Shown here: positions 33,901 to 47,044 of the stretch, one piece after another
Layout of the letters: every line of letters begins with the position of its first letter
Position numbering within the stretch: the stretch's first letter is position 1
NCBI RefSeq assembly: GCF_029867415.1
Contig: NW_026705326.1
Coordinates: forward strand, 682,001 to 746,000
Direction of reading: 5' to 3'
Source: Vicia villosa
Lineage: Eukaryota; Streptophyta; Magnoliopsida; Fabales; Fabaceae
DNA length: 64,000 bases
Notes under the pieces: model-generated
Databases searched by the model: none
The model's input: only the letters and a program-made list of their open reading frames with translations
Told to the model about the DNA's origin: nothing
Program-made: the position numbers and the translations under genes

Positions 33901-36837
33901 ATGACATCATTGGGGATTATGAATCCATGCATGCTTTGTGCTAATGGATGGTATATCTTCTTTTTTTTTTTTTTTGCTCATATTGGTGCATATGAAATGA
34001 TGCATGTGACGACTGATCAATGTAAGCAATGAGCTTACTAGGTTATTGAGCCTTTAGGGGTACCCAAGGTGAGCAAGGTTTTGCTTTTAGTGGAAAATAC
34101 CGAGCAAGATTGAGCTTTTTGATTTGATATTGTGATAGGTTGCCCCATGAATCATATGCATGATTGATGAATGCATGATATGAATGAATTTTATGGTTGG
34201 AATGTTTTGACATGTGCCCCTGTGGAGGGTAATGATTTTTTTGTGAAGTGGAAAAAGATCCCTTGGTAGAAGGTTTGCGCAAGCATAATTCCCGACACCA
34301 ATTCTGAGTTTGAGGACTACATGATATGGCACAGTATGCTTGGACTGCTTGAGAGAAAGGTCTTGGCCTTGGACTTGCCCCAGAATGCTGAGTCTATGGA
34401 GAAACTTGCTTCAACAAAATTTGGATTCAAACCGATGATCCTGAGATGACATGCCCCAGTATTTGGGAAATTTGAAATGAAATGCCCCTGAATGATAGGC
34501 TTCTAAAGTGATGTGACCTTGATGGTTCCAGTTTAGGCTCTTCAATTGATTTCCATTGTTGGAACTTCCTTGATGGAAAGTGCTTACTTACAAATGAAAC
34601 TATTCAATTCAAAATGGTAATTTTAATGCGACGTGCATGCAAGTTTTAAAAACAAATCAATTATTGAAATGAAACTGCGGTATACGATGAATAGATCCCA
34701 ATGAGGATGCAATGGAAGTTTGAATTTCAAGGTGTGAAAGATGATGTGATAGCGTGGTATCAAAATAAAATGATTTAGCAAACATTTAGGAGTCAGGTTA
34801 ACGCAACCTTGCTTTAGTATGCTTTCAAAAGAAACCTTGCTTCAATTAGGACTTTTGAAGGTTGTAACGTGGTCAGGCTCACGGTTTAAGAAACAAAGGA
34901 TATAAGCTCAAATTTTGATTTTAACCCACCCATTCTTCATGATATACTCCAGTCCTAAGTTCAGTTAACTTCTTTAAGTATTCGACTTCCAAGAGGGTTT
35001 GCAGATGATGTTTGAGAACCAATGATTTCTAAGATGGCAATCACTTTATTCTTCTTTGAAAGTCACACAAGTTTGTTCTTGCTTTTCTTTTGACTTATGA
35101 TGTTTTGATCTTTTTTTTATTTTGACTTTTGTATCCCTAATTTTTTTTGCCTAAGTCTCCTTTTTAGGTTTTGACTTAGCGGGCTTTTCTTTGATAGTTT
35201 TTTTTTGGAATAAACTTGTATGACATTTGTTCAATGGTATGAGAATTTTGAGATTTGTGACTGCCTTATTGATGTTTTAAGGGAAACATCTGTTGTAAGC
35301 TTTGGACGTTCACTACTACTTCGACATTGTGTACGAAGAGAGGATGCGGTTGAACCTTTGGTCGGAAATGGTTCCCATGAAATGATTCTCTTGGAAATCT
35401 TATGAATTAAACACTTTAGCTGAACAACTACCCTGCCCCAGGTTTTGATTAAGGGTTTAAATTTCGTGAAAAAAGAAAACACCTACTTCTAAGGCTCAAA
35501 GGGGTTGACTAGGGATTATCTTCCTTATATCTCCAGTGTATGGGGATTTGAAAGAATGCCTGTACATCATCAACAAAGCTTTATTTGAAAGCACACTGAT
35601 GCAAATTGGATATTCATTTTTCATCATTCTCCCTCCAATATTGCTTGGACAAAAAGCTGATAAAGAAAGTGAAGTGGAAAAAGCAAAACTTCTTTTTGTA
35701 TTTGGATTTTGTGTAAGTGATACGGAATTAAAACAAGGAAATATGTTACGATTGATTCAAAACAAACGCAATGCTCATTTCATTAAAATTACGATTACGA
35801 ATGACAAAATTCAAATGCAATACAGCACAATACAAACAAGGATGAGCTTTCTCGTCTGATAACTGGCTTTTGAGCATGTTCCCAGTGTCTTGGCACTCTT
35901 CAGGTCACGAGGTTGTTTAACCATATCTTGTGTCAAGGTTAACCCTTCTTGGTGTTTAATGCTTTGAAGCATTTCCATGATATTGACCACGAATCTTCTG
36001 AATTCATTTTTTATCCCTTTTGGAGCTCACCCAGCGTCTTCTGAGACATGCTTCGAGTCTAATAGAGTGTCGGGTAATTGACTTGCTTTGCCAACCGTTG
36101 GAGGAAAAAAAGTATGAGTACTGGATTTTTGAAATGAGAATGCATGTTAATGAAAATGCCTGATGATTTTTATTTTGTTTTTAATGCAAAAATGAATGCC
36201 ATATCATATCATGTATGATTCACAAGTGATGGATTTTCAATCAACTGGATACAGAAAGATTCAAATTACTTGGCACACAGTCTAAGGTTTTATCAACAAG
36301 GTTCTAGACACGGTTCTCAGAGTTGCGAGCTCCTTTTGAAAACTCAGTCATCTAGTAAATAACTTACCATCCAATTGTGTTTTCAAATGAAGCCTATTCT
36401 GAGTGTGGTTTTCGCACTTATCCACGGTAATAGTTACGTTACGCAAATTGGGTGCGAAACCACCATTTCCTAAAAGTCATGGTTTTAGGGTTTTTCTAAA
36501 GGTCCCTAGAGTCGGCGGTCCGAATCAGAAATATCATAGCCCAAGTAAATAACTTACTTAGTCACAGGCATCTCCTCAAAGGACCTACTCCAGTCGGGGT
36601 TTTAGTACCTCCCACTTGACACTACGTCAAGCGAGTTTAATACTAGACCACCATCTTATCTTACGTGTCACTCGAGCTCGGGTGTAGAGCTTTTTCTCAC
36701 ATACGGCAATAATCAAGAGATTCCAACCACAAGAATGGGAAATCAAACAAAGATATAATATAGACAATAAAGAAGCAAGTAAATAAAGCTAGCAAATATC
36801 ACGATAAAACTAAACTAGGGTTGACTCTCTTAGGTAT
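33901..36837 (-). other. Non-coding interior of element B
   Basis: No gag-pol. 34780-35190 shares a clear homologous tract with the palindrome arms of element A (for example aaggttgtaacgtgg and cacggtttaagaaacaaagg). A 107-codon frame at 35536-35859 (+) has no recognisable domain. 36300-36837 is leader next to the primer site. Confidence 0.6.
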
Positions 36838-36857
36838 TTCCCCAGCAGAGTCGCCAG
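36838..36857 (-). other. Primer binding site of element B
   Basis: Minus strand: LTR end gctaca, then gctggcgactctgctgggga, same core as in element A. Confidence 0.8.
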
Positions 36858-36858
36858 C

Positions 36859-39800
36859 TGTAGCGGCCGGCCAAAACTATTCGAGCGTTTGAACATTCGA
36901 AATATAACAGAGTCGCCACCAGATTTTATTTATTCCAAAAGGAAAGGGAAAATAATGATAAAACCCACAAAGAAAGATAAAATAAATATGAAAACCAGAT
37001 TAGGGTTCGGGAGTCGGTTAAGTAAGGGGAAGGTATTAGCACCCCTTTACCTCCATCGTACTCGATGGGACCCATTTAGTTATTCTCGTGATCGATTGTT
37101 AGCTTATTATTTACTTGCGTTTTATTATTTATAAGAAAGAAACAAAATTAAAGTTTTTTATTATCGTGCTCGCCAAGACATTTGTATCTTGTGCCTACGT
37201 ATTCCCTCGTGCAATGGGAAAGTCAGAGCAATCGTAGTTCGGGGTAAAACTACGAATTTTTGTTGTTTGATTTTAATGAACGACGTGTGAATCGCTCTTT
37301 TATGAAAAAAAAAGTGTTGCGAACTAAGTTAAAAGGTTTCCTTATGGAATCAAAGCATTCAAACAAAAGCTTAACGGCCATCGTCTAAATGCTTTAGAGC
37401 AACTTGTACAAGTACGTACAACCTCCTCTTGATCCATCCATTATAAACCAAATTCGATTCGATTGTTAAAAAAGGCGTTTTGTAAAAAAAAGGTAAATTA
37501 AATCGAGTTTGAAAGAGTCTTTAGTGGAGTTTAAACATCCAAACAAAGGCTTAACGGCCATCGCCTAAATGTTTTAGAACAACTTGTACAAGTACGTACA
37601 AACCCTTCTTTTCATCCATTATTGACAAAATTCAATTCAATTATTAAAAGCATTTTTTTGAAGTTTTTGATTGTGAAAGGTACTTGGTGTTGACCAAGGT
37701 TTATTGAAAATTGTTGGAAGTGGACTCGACGTTGAATCGAGTGTTTTATTGAATGAAAATTATTCTATGAAAATGAATTGATTTTATTATGGTATTATTT
37801 TAATTAACCAATTGAAACATATTTAATTTATTAATTAAAAATCGATTAATATTATTAATTGATTTTTGATTAATATAATCAAAGTTTTTTTTAAAAAAAA
37901 AATGACCAACCAATAAAAAACAAATGAAAAGGATTAATTAAAAAAAAGTGATGTATCTTTTTTAAGTAGAAAAAAAAACAAACATTGGGCCAGAAGGGGG
38001 TGTAGGCCCGTTAAAAAAATAAGGAAAAGGCTATTGAAAAAACGAACTGGGCCGGGTTGTGAGGCTGGATCCGAGTTGGATCATGAATCGGGTTTTTTCT
38101 AAAAAAACCTAGGAGACTTGCCTCTTTCTACTCACGATATCTCTGCTCCTCACTCGGTTCTCTCTCTCAATCAATCTCTCTGTTCCAGATTATGTATGAA
38201 CAATAATAACAACGAGATCTCCTCACATCTCAATCGATTTCGTCCCTCTCTCAATTCCTCTCACGGTTTCGGTGACTAACAACGACAAACACAACACAAT
38301 CATAAACCCTAAGCCCCAAATGAAACCCTAAAACCCCAATCCAATATTCAGAGATTTACATGGTTACAGGAGGATAGATAAACAAGGAACAACAAGTTAA
38401 TATTTAAATGCAGAAAACTGAAAAAGAGAAAGAGAGAACGGAGCTACAACCGGGAAGGGCTTTCACGAAGTCTGCGAATCGGTTCTGATTCTCGAGTCCC
38501 TGCAGGTACAATCTCCTTATGCTCTTTGTTCTTCGTTTCAGTTCCTCCCTCCTTTCATCCTTTCGCTCTACTATGTTCTGAGTTTTTGTTTACGTGTTGT
38601 ACCGTTTGGTTTGTTGTGTCGAACGCGATTGAGCAAAGGGGTTTCGGTGTGGAACGATTTGCGATGAGGATGATGATGAGACAGTTATGAGTCGGGTGAG
38701 ATCTTTCTAGTTCTTTCTGAGTTCTTTAATCTCTTCCTCTCTCAATATTCTGAAGGGTTTGTGTAATGGAAGATGATGATGGTTTAGGGTGTTATACGAA
38801 CTGAATATTGTGTGAACCGAGTATTGTGTTCTGAAAATTCGCTTCTTTTGGTATGATGAACAAATTGATGGTTTGTGAATGTTTGGTTATTTGCTGCGGC
38901 TAGGGTTTGCCGATGAGCCTCCCCCTCCCTCTGTTCAATGAAACAGTGGAATATATAGTCTATAGGTTCGGATGTGATTCTAGGGTTGGGTAAAAATGTT
39001 TAGGTTTGGAAACTGATTGGGAAAGAATGCAGTGTACTTTTGTGTAGCAGCTTGTGTTTTACCATTTTCTTGCAATTTCTGGTCCCTGCTGTAACATAGT
39101 GATAGCAGTAAATGTTTTTGCTATTTTTCTTGCAATTTCTGGTCCCTGCTGTAACATGGTGATAGCAGTAAATGTTTTTGCTATTTTTCTTGTCAAATTC
39201 TGATGCAGGGCAGCCACATAGAAAGGACAGGGCAAGAGTTTTTTTGTCTTGTTTTTCTTTTGTGGACAGCAAAGTTTTGGGATGGACCATGAAATTGGGC
39301 CTTGTGAATTTGTTTGAGACTATTTGTTGCTGTTTATTTGGAATCTCTTCTTTGCTAATTCCCTTTGTGAACCAAAACAAGTTTTGTGATTTGCAATAGG
39401 AATATTTTTTAGGCCCATGATTAATTATGAAATTGTATGAGGCCTTTGTTGATTGCAAACAAATCCCTTTACAAAATTCTGATTCCTTCATTAAACCCTT
39501 ATGATGAACTTGTGCATCCTCTTAAAAATTCTTGTTCATGTTCATATTTTTGTGGATTCTAACCATTTCTTTCTCTTGTTTCATGTGCAATGACATCCAT
39601 GGTAAAGCAATAAGAAGTGTGAATGAAGATTGAAGATTGAAAACTGAAGAAGATTGGAAACGAGAATAGGACTTTAGCTTTGTGTAACTTTCATGTTTAG
39701 CCCTTTTTTTTTGAGATTTCACTCTGTAGAATGAACTTGTAATCTTTATTTGAGAACTTCGATCAACCGTAGCTCCTTGCGGATTGAATGATAAAAAGAA

Positions 39801-40414
39801 ACACTTGAGTAATTCAAAACTTGAATGGCATTTTGTGATTTTGTGATCTTCAAAATGGAATTTGAATGAAGTTTCTTTCTTTTTGCAAGAGGTAATTTTG
39901 ATTGAAATTGAATGAAATGTAACCTTGGAATTTTGAATGAATTTGGCCTCATGTTTAGATTCATGGACTTTGTACCTAGATGACAAGTATTCTTTACAAC
40001 TTAAAGAAGTTATCTTATAAGTTACTTTATGATATCATCAAAAGCGTACAGTCTTTATTTTATGAATCCTTGAATCAAACGTTCGCCGCCCTTATTCGAA
40101 AATGCTACTTAATCTTGAATTCTCAGACGCAAAGAAACATAATCTCACTCTAAACCAATTATCATGATCAAAGATGATTCTTGAATTAATAAGTTTGATC
40201 AATATATTGATGAAATAAAAACCCTAATTCACGCGAGCCACTGCTCAAGAGAAAAACCAGATGAATATGTCTTATTTGGTGAGAAAGTCTCAAAACCACC
40301 GCGAAACCCTAAATTGTACAAATGCCGTTCATTTGAAATCATGCCTTAGTGAATGAACGTTATGCAAATGATTTGGTGGAATGAAATGCATGGGGCAAAA
40401 ATTGGGGTGCGACA
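36859..40414 (-). repeat. 5' LTR of element B
   Basis: 3556 bp, same length as and almost identical to 28447-32002, including both internal duplications. Confidence 0.92.
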
Positions 40415-40507
40415 ATCGCCACCGCCTCCGTAGCTCCTCCTTTTATATCGTCATCATCGTAGCCCCTCCTCTTGTGTCGCCTTTGCTTCTGCCGCACCTC
40501 CAACACC

Positions 40508-41480
40508 ATGTCTTCCTCTTTGGTGATGAGTCTGAGCATGTTTTTACCAGGGTCGACAGTCCCACCAATTAGACAAGAGTTTCACCCAGCCCTTACTGTC
40601 ACTAACATAAAAAACAACACTCTATTTATTCTAGAGATGGAAAAATATCAATATACCATGTGGGATGAACTATTTGAAGTTCATGCTCGTGCTCACAAAG
40701 TGGCCCATCACAGTATTCTGCAACCAGAAAAAGAAAAAGATGTCTCCACTGATGCTTATTTTGAAATGTGGACAACCCTTAATTCCACAATGCTCCAATG
40801 GATTTATTCCACCATCTCCCTTGATATCCTTACCGCTATTATGGAAAAGGGATCCACCTCCATAGCTTCCTGGTTGTGTTTAGCTGATATTTTTTGGACA
40901 AACAAAACTCACGTGAGGTTGCTCTTGAGCAAGACTTTTCATCTACCCGCATGGAGGATTTTCCTAATGTCTATGCCTATTTCCAACGTCTCCAACAACT
41001 TTTTGATCAGTTGAAGAATATTGAAGCACCTGTTAGCAATCACAGTTTAGTTCTTCAACTGGTGTTTGGTCTTTCTGAGTTGTATCGTGAAGTTACTACC
41101 CTAATCTGCCAAAGGAATCCATTGCCATCATTCTTCCAGGCTCGCTCCATGCTCACCTTAGAGGAATCCGGTCCAGAAAAAATGCACAACACTAGTTCTC
41201 ACACTGCCTTGTATATTGCTGCTCAATGTAACTCCAATGTCTCCTCTCAACAAACTCCATTCTCCATCATAACAACCGCTCTGGATCTAGCCACAATCGG
41301 AGCAATCAGAACCGCAATGGAAGGCATAGACAGTGTTGTGGTTCACGTTCTAATGGTCCCTCAACAGCGACTCCCTCTCAGCCCTCTCAGCCATGGCACC
41401 AGTATCTACCTTAGTCTCCTTTGGGATGAAACCCACCTCCTTGGGGTGTACCTCATTGCCATTACCCTACATCTCAATGG
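40508..41480 (+). pseudogene. Ale/Retrofit-like copia gag, frameshifted
   Basis: A frame from Met at 40508 gives the Ale-type gag N-terminus (HPALTVTNIKN, then YTMWDELFEVHARAHKV). It shifts frame near 40885-40900, then continues with [38 protein letters not shown] and [17 protein letters not shown], which are ordered blocks of the UBN2/retrotran_gag family. A second shift near 41265 precedes an Asn/Ser/Arg-rich part. Gag would form the particle and bind element RNA. The start lies about 0.3 kb from the primer site once element B is removed. The element is an internal deletion: nothing of protease, integrase or most of RT is visible. Confidence 0.8.
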
Positions 41481-41489
41481 ACTCACCCT

Positions 41490-41775
41490 ACCGGACCTTG
41501 TTTTCTCTATTTTCTCTGTTTCACGTACTGATAAAATGAGACTCTTTTCCCCATTCTCTCATTTTCTAGTAAACCTATATCTCCCATTAGAATTTCCCTA
41601 TACTACCCTCAACTTAACCTTGTAATTACCATCTTGCCCTTAAAATCTTTACACATTCACCTTTAGCACACATACCTCTGCAACTACATAATAATTAGTT
41701 AAATCCTATAAATTCATGATAATTCATTTCATAATCACAGATAAATCAATTAAAATAAATTAATCGAAAATGGGG
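41490..41775. other. Unassigned insert between copia gag and RNase H remains
   Basis: AT-rich, non-coding, ending ggggtgtcaca, which resembles an LTR end; possibly a truncated LTR. Boundaries cannot be set. Confidence 0.3.
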
Positions 41776-41779
41776 TGTC

Positions 41780-42640
41780 ACATCAAACACATAGAAGGGT
41801 TTTTTCTTAGTCAGAGTACCTACACCAACAACATTATTGCTTGAGCAGGCATGACCTCCTGCAAACCATCTGTTACTCTAGTTGACACATAACAAAAGCT
41901 TAGTACTTCTGTCGACATTCCATATGACGATCCTACATTATATAAGAGTCTTGCCGGTGCTTTGTAATATCTCACATTTACCTATAGTGACATATCTTAT
42001 GATGTTCAATAGATGTGTCTTCACATGCATGCTCCCTGTAATGAGCACGTGCTTACACTGAAACCCATCATGTGTTACGTTCAGGGCACCTTACAATATG
42101 TTTTGTTCTCTATTCTTTTCCCATCGAGAATCTTGTTTCCTTCACCGAATCTGATTGGGGTGGATGTCCTGACACTCATCGACCTACTTCGGATTATTGT
42201 GTTTTTCTTGGTAACAACTTAATTTCATGGTCTTCCAAGTGACAACCCATACTTTCCTGTTCCAGTGCAGAGGGTGAGAACCAAGGCGTTGCTAATGCGG
42301 TTTAAGAAATATGTTGGCTCCGCAACCTTCTCTTAGAGCTTCATTTTCCTTTTTCCCAGGCTACTCTTGTGTACTGTGACAATGTTAGTGATATCTACCT
42401 ATCCGACAATGCTATCCAGCATTAACGCACAAAACACATTGAGATGAACATTCACTTTGTTCGGGAGAATGTCGCTCGTGGGCAAGCCCACAATTTTCAT
42501 GTCCCTTTCTGACACCAGATTGCTGATATCGCTCGTGGGCAAGCCCACAATTTTCATGTTCCTTTCTGACACCAGATTGCTGATATCTTCACCGAAGGGC
42601 TCCCTCAAGTTCTTTTTTTATTATTTTCAGACAGCCTAAG
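41780..42640 (+). pseudogene. Copia RT C-terminus and RNase H remnant
   Basis: In shifting frames it reads as copia Pol 3' end: FFLSQSTYTNNIIA, CKPSVTLVDT, DDPTLYKSLAGAL.YLT, a YVQGTLQY block, and near the end the counterpart of HFVREKVARGQ...IADIFTKGLP. Many stops and indels. A 57-bp (19-codon) perfect-period tandem duplication lies at 42472-42585 within the RNase H tail. Confidence 0.75.
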
Positions 42641-42649
42641 CGTCCTTCA

Positions 42650-42761
42650 ACCTCCCACATCGACTATAACATTTAATAAACTGTAAACCTCTCTCTATAT
42701 AAAACAGTCTTAGTAGTGCTATTGTCATATGGTTGATCTCAATATCTTTCAATATGTTACA
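42650..42761 (+). repeat. 3' LTR of the Ale-like copia element (5'-truncated)
   Basis: Matches the 5' LTR core cccacatcgactataac, ctatataaaacagtct and the end caatat...aca. The first part has diverged or been lost, so no TSD can be confirmed. Confidence 0.6.
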
Positions 42762-42765
42762 TTTT

Positions 42766-43535
42766 TTAACTTAGTTACTGCAAAGACCTTACCCTTCATA
42801 ACAGAAGACAAAGGCTTGGGGTAACTGTTCAGAGTCGGTCACCTAGGCCCAATAGAATGCAAAGTCCAATATTAAATTAATGAAGAAGCCGATAAAAAAG
42901 AGGAAAAGTAATGTAAAACACTATTCTATTTAAGAACCCACATTACACCGCTAGATCTATCCCATGATCATCCACATTCGACACTCACTTTCAAATTTCA
43001 GTTACCAATAAACTCCCCAATAAAAGTAAAGTTAACGCACCATTTTAGGTACGATTCACTCTCACTCAAAAGTTCACTATTCACTTTTCTCACTAACTTA
43101 AACGTTGAAGTGTTAATCTTGCATATTGACCTAATACTCATCGAAATGTAACTCTACCACAATGCAACTATCAAACCTATCTATCTCATCATCACTTCGT
43201 TCAAATAGAACAATATATAATAGCCAGAAAACTCTATTATTAAGAGTTTCATTTTCCTCTCTTTATTTTTGGTTTTTAATTCTACACTTATTATAAAATA
43301 TAGATTATACACATTCACACACATAAAAGATAACAATTTCAAACTTGATAATGTGAAATGAATGATATGAGTCTCTCCTCACATTTAAGACATTTATCTA
43401 TATAATTATTTTCCATTTATTTCTTTTCATTTTCCTGTATTTATTGTCTTTTCTTTATACTTTGCAATTATATTTCATGCTAAATAATGATTAAGATTAG
43501 TCATTCGAAAGTTACATAGAATTAAACTAAGTATT
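42766..43535. other. Intergenic stretch
   Basis: No gene recognised; ordinary AT-rich legume intergenic sequence. Confidence 0.4.
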
Positions 43536-43539
43536 TGGG

Positions 43540-43665
43540 CTCTAGTAGGAAATGAGCTTCTACTAAGAATGAATCGTTTGGGTACTATCCGAGTTCGATT
43601 CTCGATGAAAATAAGATTTGACAAGTGAGTTGTCCTTCTGGAGCACGAAACCAGATTAATCCCCT
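43540..43665 (+). other. tRNA-like (SINE-like) segment
   Basis: gagttcgattctcgatga is a near-consensus pol III B-box, preceded by an A-box-like taggaaatgagctt about 45 bp upstream. No TSD was found. Confidence 0.35.
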
Positions 43666-44640
43666 GTTATATTAATCTACATTAGAGAATTTATTCAATA
43701 CATACAATGAGTTATTCCATCTCAACCAATTTTTTCTTCACACACAAAAGGATAGGTGTCTACTCCTTGACCATTCCTTTAACGTATCTGACACATTTAC
43801 CATTCAGACCAACATTTAGATTCTCAAACTCTTGATAACATATAGTAGAAAATTATTTTGATATTCATTTGTCTTTAACTATTTATCGCTAACTCAGTTA
43901 TTTTAACAATATATTTTTGTTGGCATAGTGTATAATCATTGACAAGAGAATAAGACAAGTGTAAGGGGTGTGCCATCTTGATATGTCATGTGAGATTCAT
44001 TTGTCGTAATATTCAAATTTTCTGTCACTGCTCAGCTGGTCTCCTGATAAAGGCCACACATTGACTGAAATCAAATAGTACTCCTGTTCTATTTTGCATA
44101 TATTATGTTTGTCTATTTCGAAAAATATGTGTCTGGCTGTTTTGAAATTTTGTAAGTGAGATACAATGCAACAAAAATGATTGGGGAATAATATTTATTA
44201 AATAACGTTATAATTGCATGGAGCTAGCGTTGTAATATGTTAGATAGTACCTAAAATATTTACGAGGTAATGATTTGATAAAACTACATAGGAGAAACCT
44301 TATCTTAGCTCTAATAATAATGACAAATTTCTGACTAAAAAGGGTTGTAATACAAAGTTTATTATTTGTATTTCAACACAATAAATTTTATACCGATATA
44401 AAAGATAAACGGGCAATAAACTGCGCCAACTCTAATTCTTTTAGATAATTTGTCTCAATAATTTGTTTGAGTGAAACTTATTAACCATTTGCGCTTATTT
44501 ATTTAATTAATAATTAAACCGTTATCTTATAACTCAGATGTAACAAATGTGAATATATTCAGTTAAATAATCTATTGTCTCGAAAATTGATATGAAAGTA
44601 CTAAAAAGAGACAGTGTGAGTCGATGAGGCGGCCGGCAGC
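43666..44640. other. Intergenic stretch
   Basis: AT-rich, no recognised gene or repeat boundary. Confidence 0.4.
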
Positions 44641-44677
44641 ATTTGAGCACTTAGGCACGAAGCATCAGAGCAATCGG

Positions 44678-45153
44678 ACTATTCGCGGCGTTAATGAGGC
44701 GGCCGACGGTCGACCGTTGTTCCTATTTTTGGTCAGTGTTTGAGATTTAAATTTTGAATTCGGACAATGACAACTCTTCATGAGATGTTGCAGAATAAAA
44801 CCATGTAACTGTTGGTATAACATGCAGTAGCCAAAGATCATGACTCTTGAAAAAATAATTGTTTCACCAAGGGTCGCTACCGTGTGAAACAATATCAAAT
44901 ATGGCTTATAAAAACATGATTATGAATTCAGGTTTCACAACACAAAATCGTAAATTCTGGAACAAATTTCATATACACTTCCTTGCATTCGAGTTTTCAT
45001 CCGTCTTGTGTAAACTCGAGAAGACTGATTATTCTGGGTATTTTTGCGTTCCAACTCCAAGACATTAAGAGATTGCTTAAAATACTTTTAAAAAAAATTA
45101 CTCCATTCACGATCAGCCCTGGATCCATTTGATTTTATCGAAATATCTAAGAG
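44678..45153 (+). repeat. Old, diverged LTR related to the solo LTR at 47045-47832
   Basis: Plus strand is similar in order to the minus strand of 47045-47550: gcggcgttaatgaggcggc, ccttgcattcgagttttcat, ctgggtatttttgcgttcc, aatacttttaa and cctggatccatt. A TATA-like cttataaaaac lies near 44902. The 5' part is not recognisable. Opposite orientation and higher divergence indicate an older insertion. Confidence 0.6.
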
Positions 45154-46733
45154 GATGTCACCGCTACTACATATGAAACTAGTCCATATACATTAATGTT
45201 TTGGCTTTAAATAGATCCTCCAGTACTAATAGACAGGAGAATTGATTTTTTAGATTAGTTAGATCTCAAGACTAGATAACAAGTTTTAAAACAATTACCT
45301 GTGATAGTGACTGAATGAGGGCAAATATATATGAAACTATTCCATGTGAAAAATCACTACTGTTAGATTGTTTCTGTATATAGGAGCCGCAAGAAAAAAT
45401 TGCCTAAAAATGTAAGAAACTTAACTACCTCAGCCCTTAAACAAAATAGGAACCCCACTCTCACATGCAAACAATGAGCTATCTCCCAAGAGTGGAAATT
45501 AGATTAGATTCTCCTGTGGCTACTTCCTACTACTGTTCTTTTACACTTCTGAAAAAACCTGGTATATAAAATCTTTGCCAAGAATGGTCTCTTTTACATC
45601 CGAAATTGACTTAATAAGTATTTTTGGGGAACTGAGTTTTCCCTACTGACTTGTCTTTTTAAATTTTTTTATTTTTATAGTACACTTACCAAAAAGCTGG
45701 AATGTCTATTTTCCTTTTATTCATTCTCAGAGTTTCCCCAAACTCTACTGCTAAATTCACCACAAATTGAATCATTTTCTGCAGTTTATTTTTTTCCCTC
45801 TGCTTTATCTCCTATTCATTCGTGTTTTACTCTCTACTATAAGATTTACAAGTGAGTGAATCTGTTCCCCTTTTGAGAATGGACCATATCAAGTTGATTT
45901 TAGCACCAATGAATAAAATGTGGTCTTTTATCTATTCAGCAAACTATGCATTTCACTTTATTTTTAAATAGTAAGAAATCACAATTAACTCAATCATGTG
46001 AAAATCATATATGAAAAAAAAATCCATTCCCTTTTCTTGGCACGGCATCACTCCCCTTTGAAGGTGTTCTGATATTGACATTGACATAACACCATACATG
46101 TAATTATATTTAGTTATTCTATTTATCTTTTTGGTTGTTTACGCTGTACTCTACTATATTTATTTATAAGATCCATGACACCACTTTTGATATATTGAAA
46201 AATATTCACACATAGTTATAGATAAATATATAGTCAGGATCAAATGACACAAAAGAGACAAATTTAATAACATGACACTTCAGATAATTTTTTTACCGCA
46301 TATATGTATTATAAAATCCACCATTCAATTGAAAGCTAACATCATATATATATCATGTCAATAAAATTTAAAATCAATCAGAAATCTTTTTATATGTTAA
46401 AGCGAATGATCAAAATTAATGAGTTTGTTGAAGTTTTGTAAAATGTTAGTTTATATGCATCTCGTTGACATATCAAATAATTTTCAATTAGTGTTAAATC
46501 TTATAGACATGATTTATATTATAATACGTGATAAAGAGTTATTAGAGATGTCGTATATAGATGTAAATTCTTTGGTACCCAGTTTATGTTGGATACTAGT
46601 ATCCTTAGTGTAAATTGTCTTAAAATCTAAATTCATTTTAAAATATGATAAAATAAAAAAAATGACGTGGCATTGAATTATTATGTTTGATTGGTTTGAT
46701 ACCCAACTAAATTCAAGAATACCGAAATATTCA

Positions 46734-46804
<71 letters not shown>

Positions 46805-47039
46805 GTCAACTTTTATATTTTAAAATATATTGCATATAATAATAAGTATATATCAACTACTTTTTACATTAATATACAAATATAAATGAATGTTTTCGCC
46901 ATATTAATCATTTATACATTTTTAAGTTAACAAATACATATTAGTTTAGTTATCTCACTCAATTAAATTAATTGATATAAGTAATATTTTAAAAATTATG
47001 ATAAAATTTATAATTAAATACTTATAAGTTGTTGATCTA
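45154..47039. other. AT-rich intergenic stretch
   Basis: No gene supported; short frames only. Contains the (TA)n tract at 46742-46802. Confidence 0.45.
46742..46802. repeat. (TA)n microsatellite
   Basis: About 30 uninterrupted TA units. Confidence 0.95.
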
Positions 47040-47044
47040 GACTT

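Larger units (their letters stand above)
28447..40414 (-). mobile_element. Element B: young non-autonomous Ogre/Tat-like LTR retrotransposon
   Basis: Two LTRs of 3556 bp each (28447-32002, 36859-40414), TG...CA, flanked by an exact 5-bp duplication atcgc (28442-28446, 40415-40419). On the minus strand the 36859-40414 LTR is followed by a TGGCGACTCTGCTGGGGA primer site, so sense is minus. Only a few differences between LTRs were seen by eye (homopolymer lengths, one C/T near 31289), implying very recent insertion. The 4.86-kb interior has no gag, protease, RT, RNase H or integrase, so mobilisation must have been in trans. It carries two satellite-like arrays near its 3' LTR, as known for Ogre 3' regions. 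It interrupts the copia element's leader. Confidence 0.9.
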
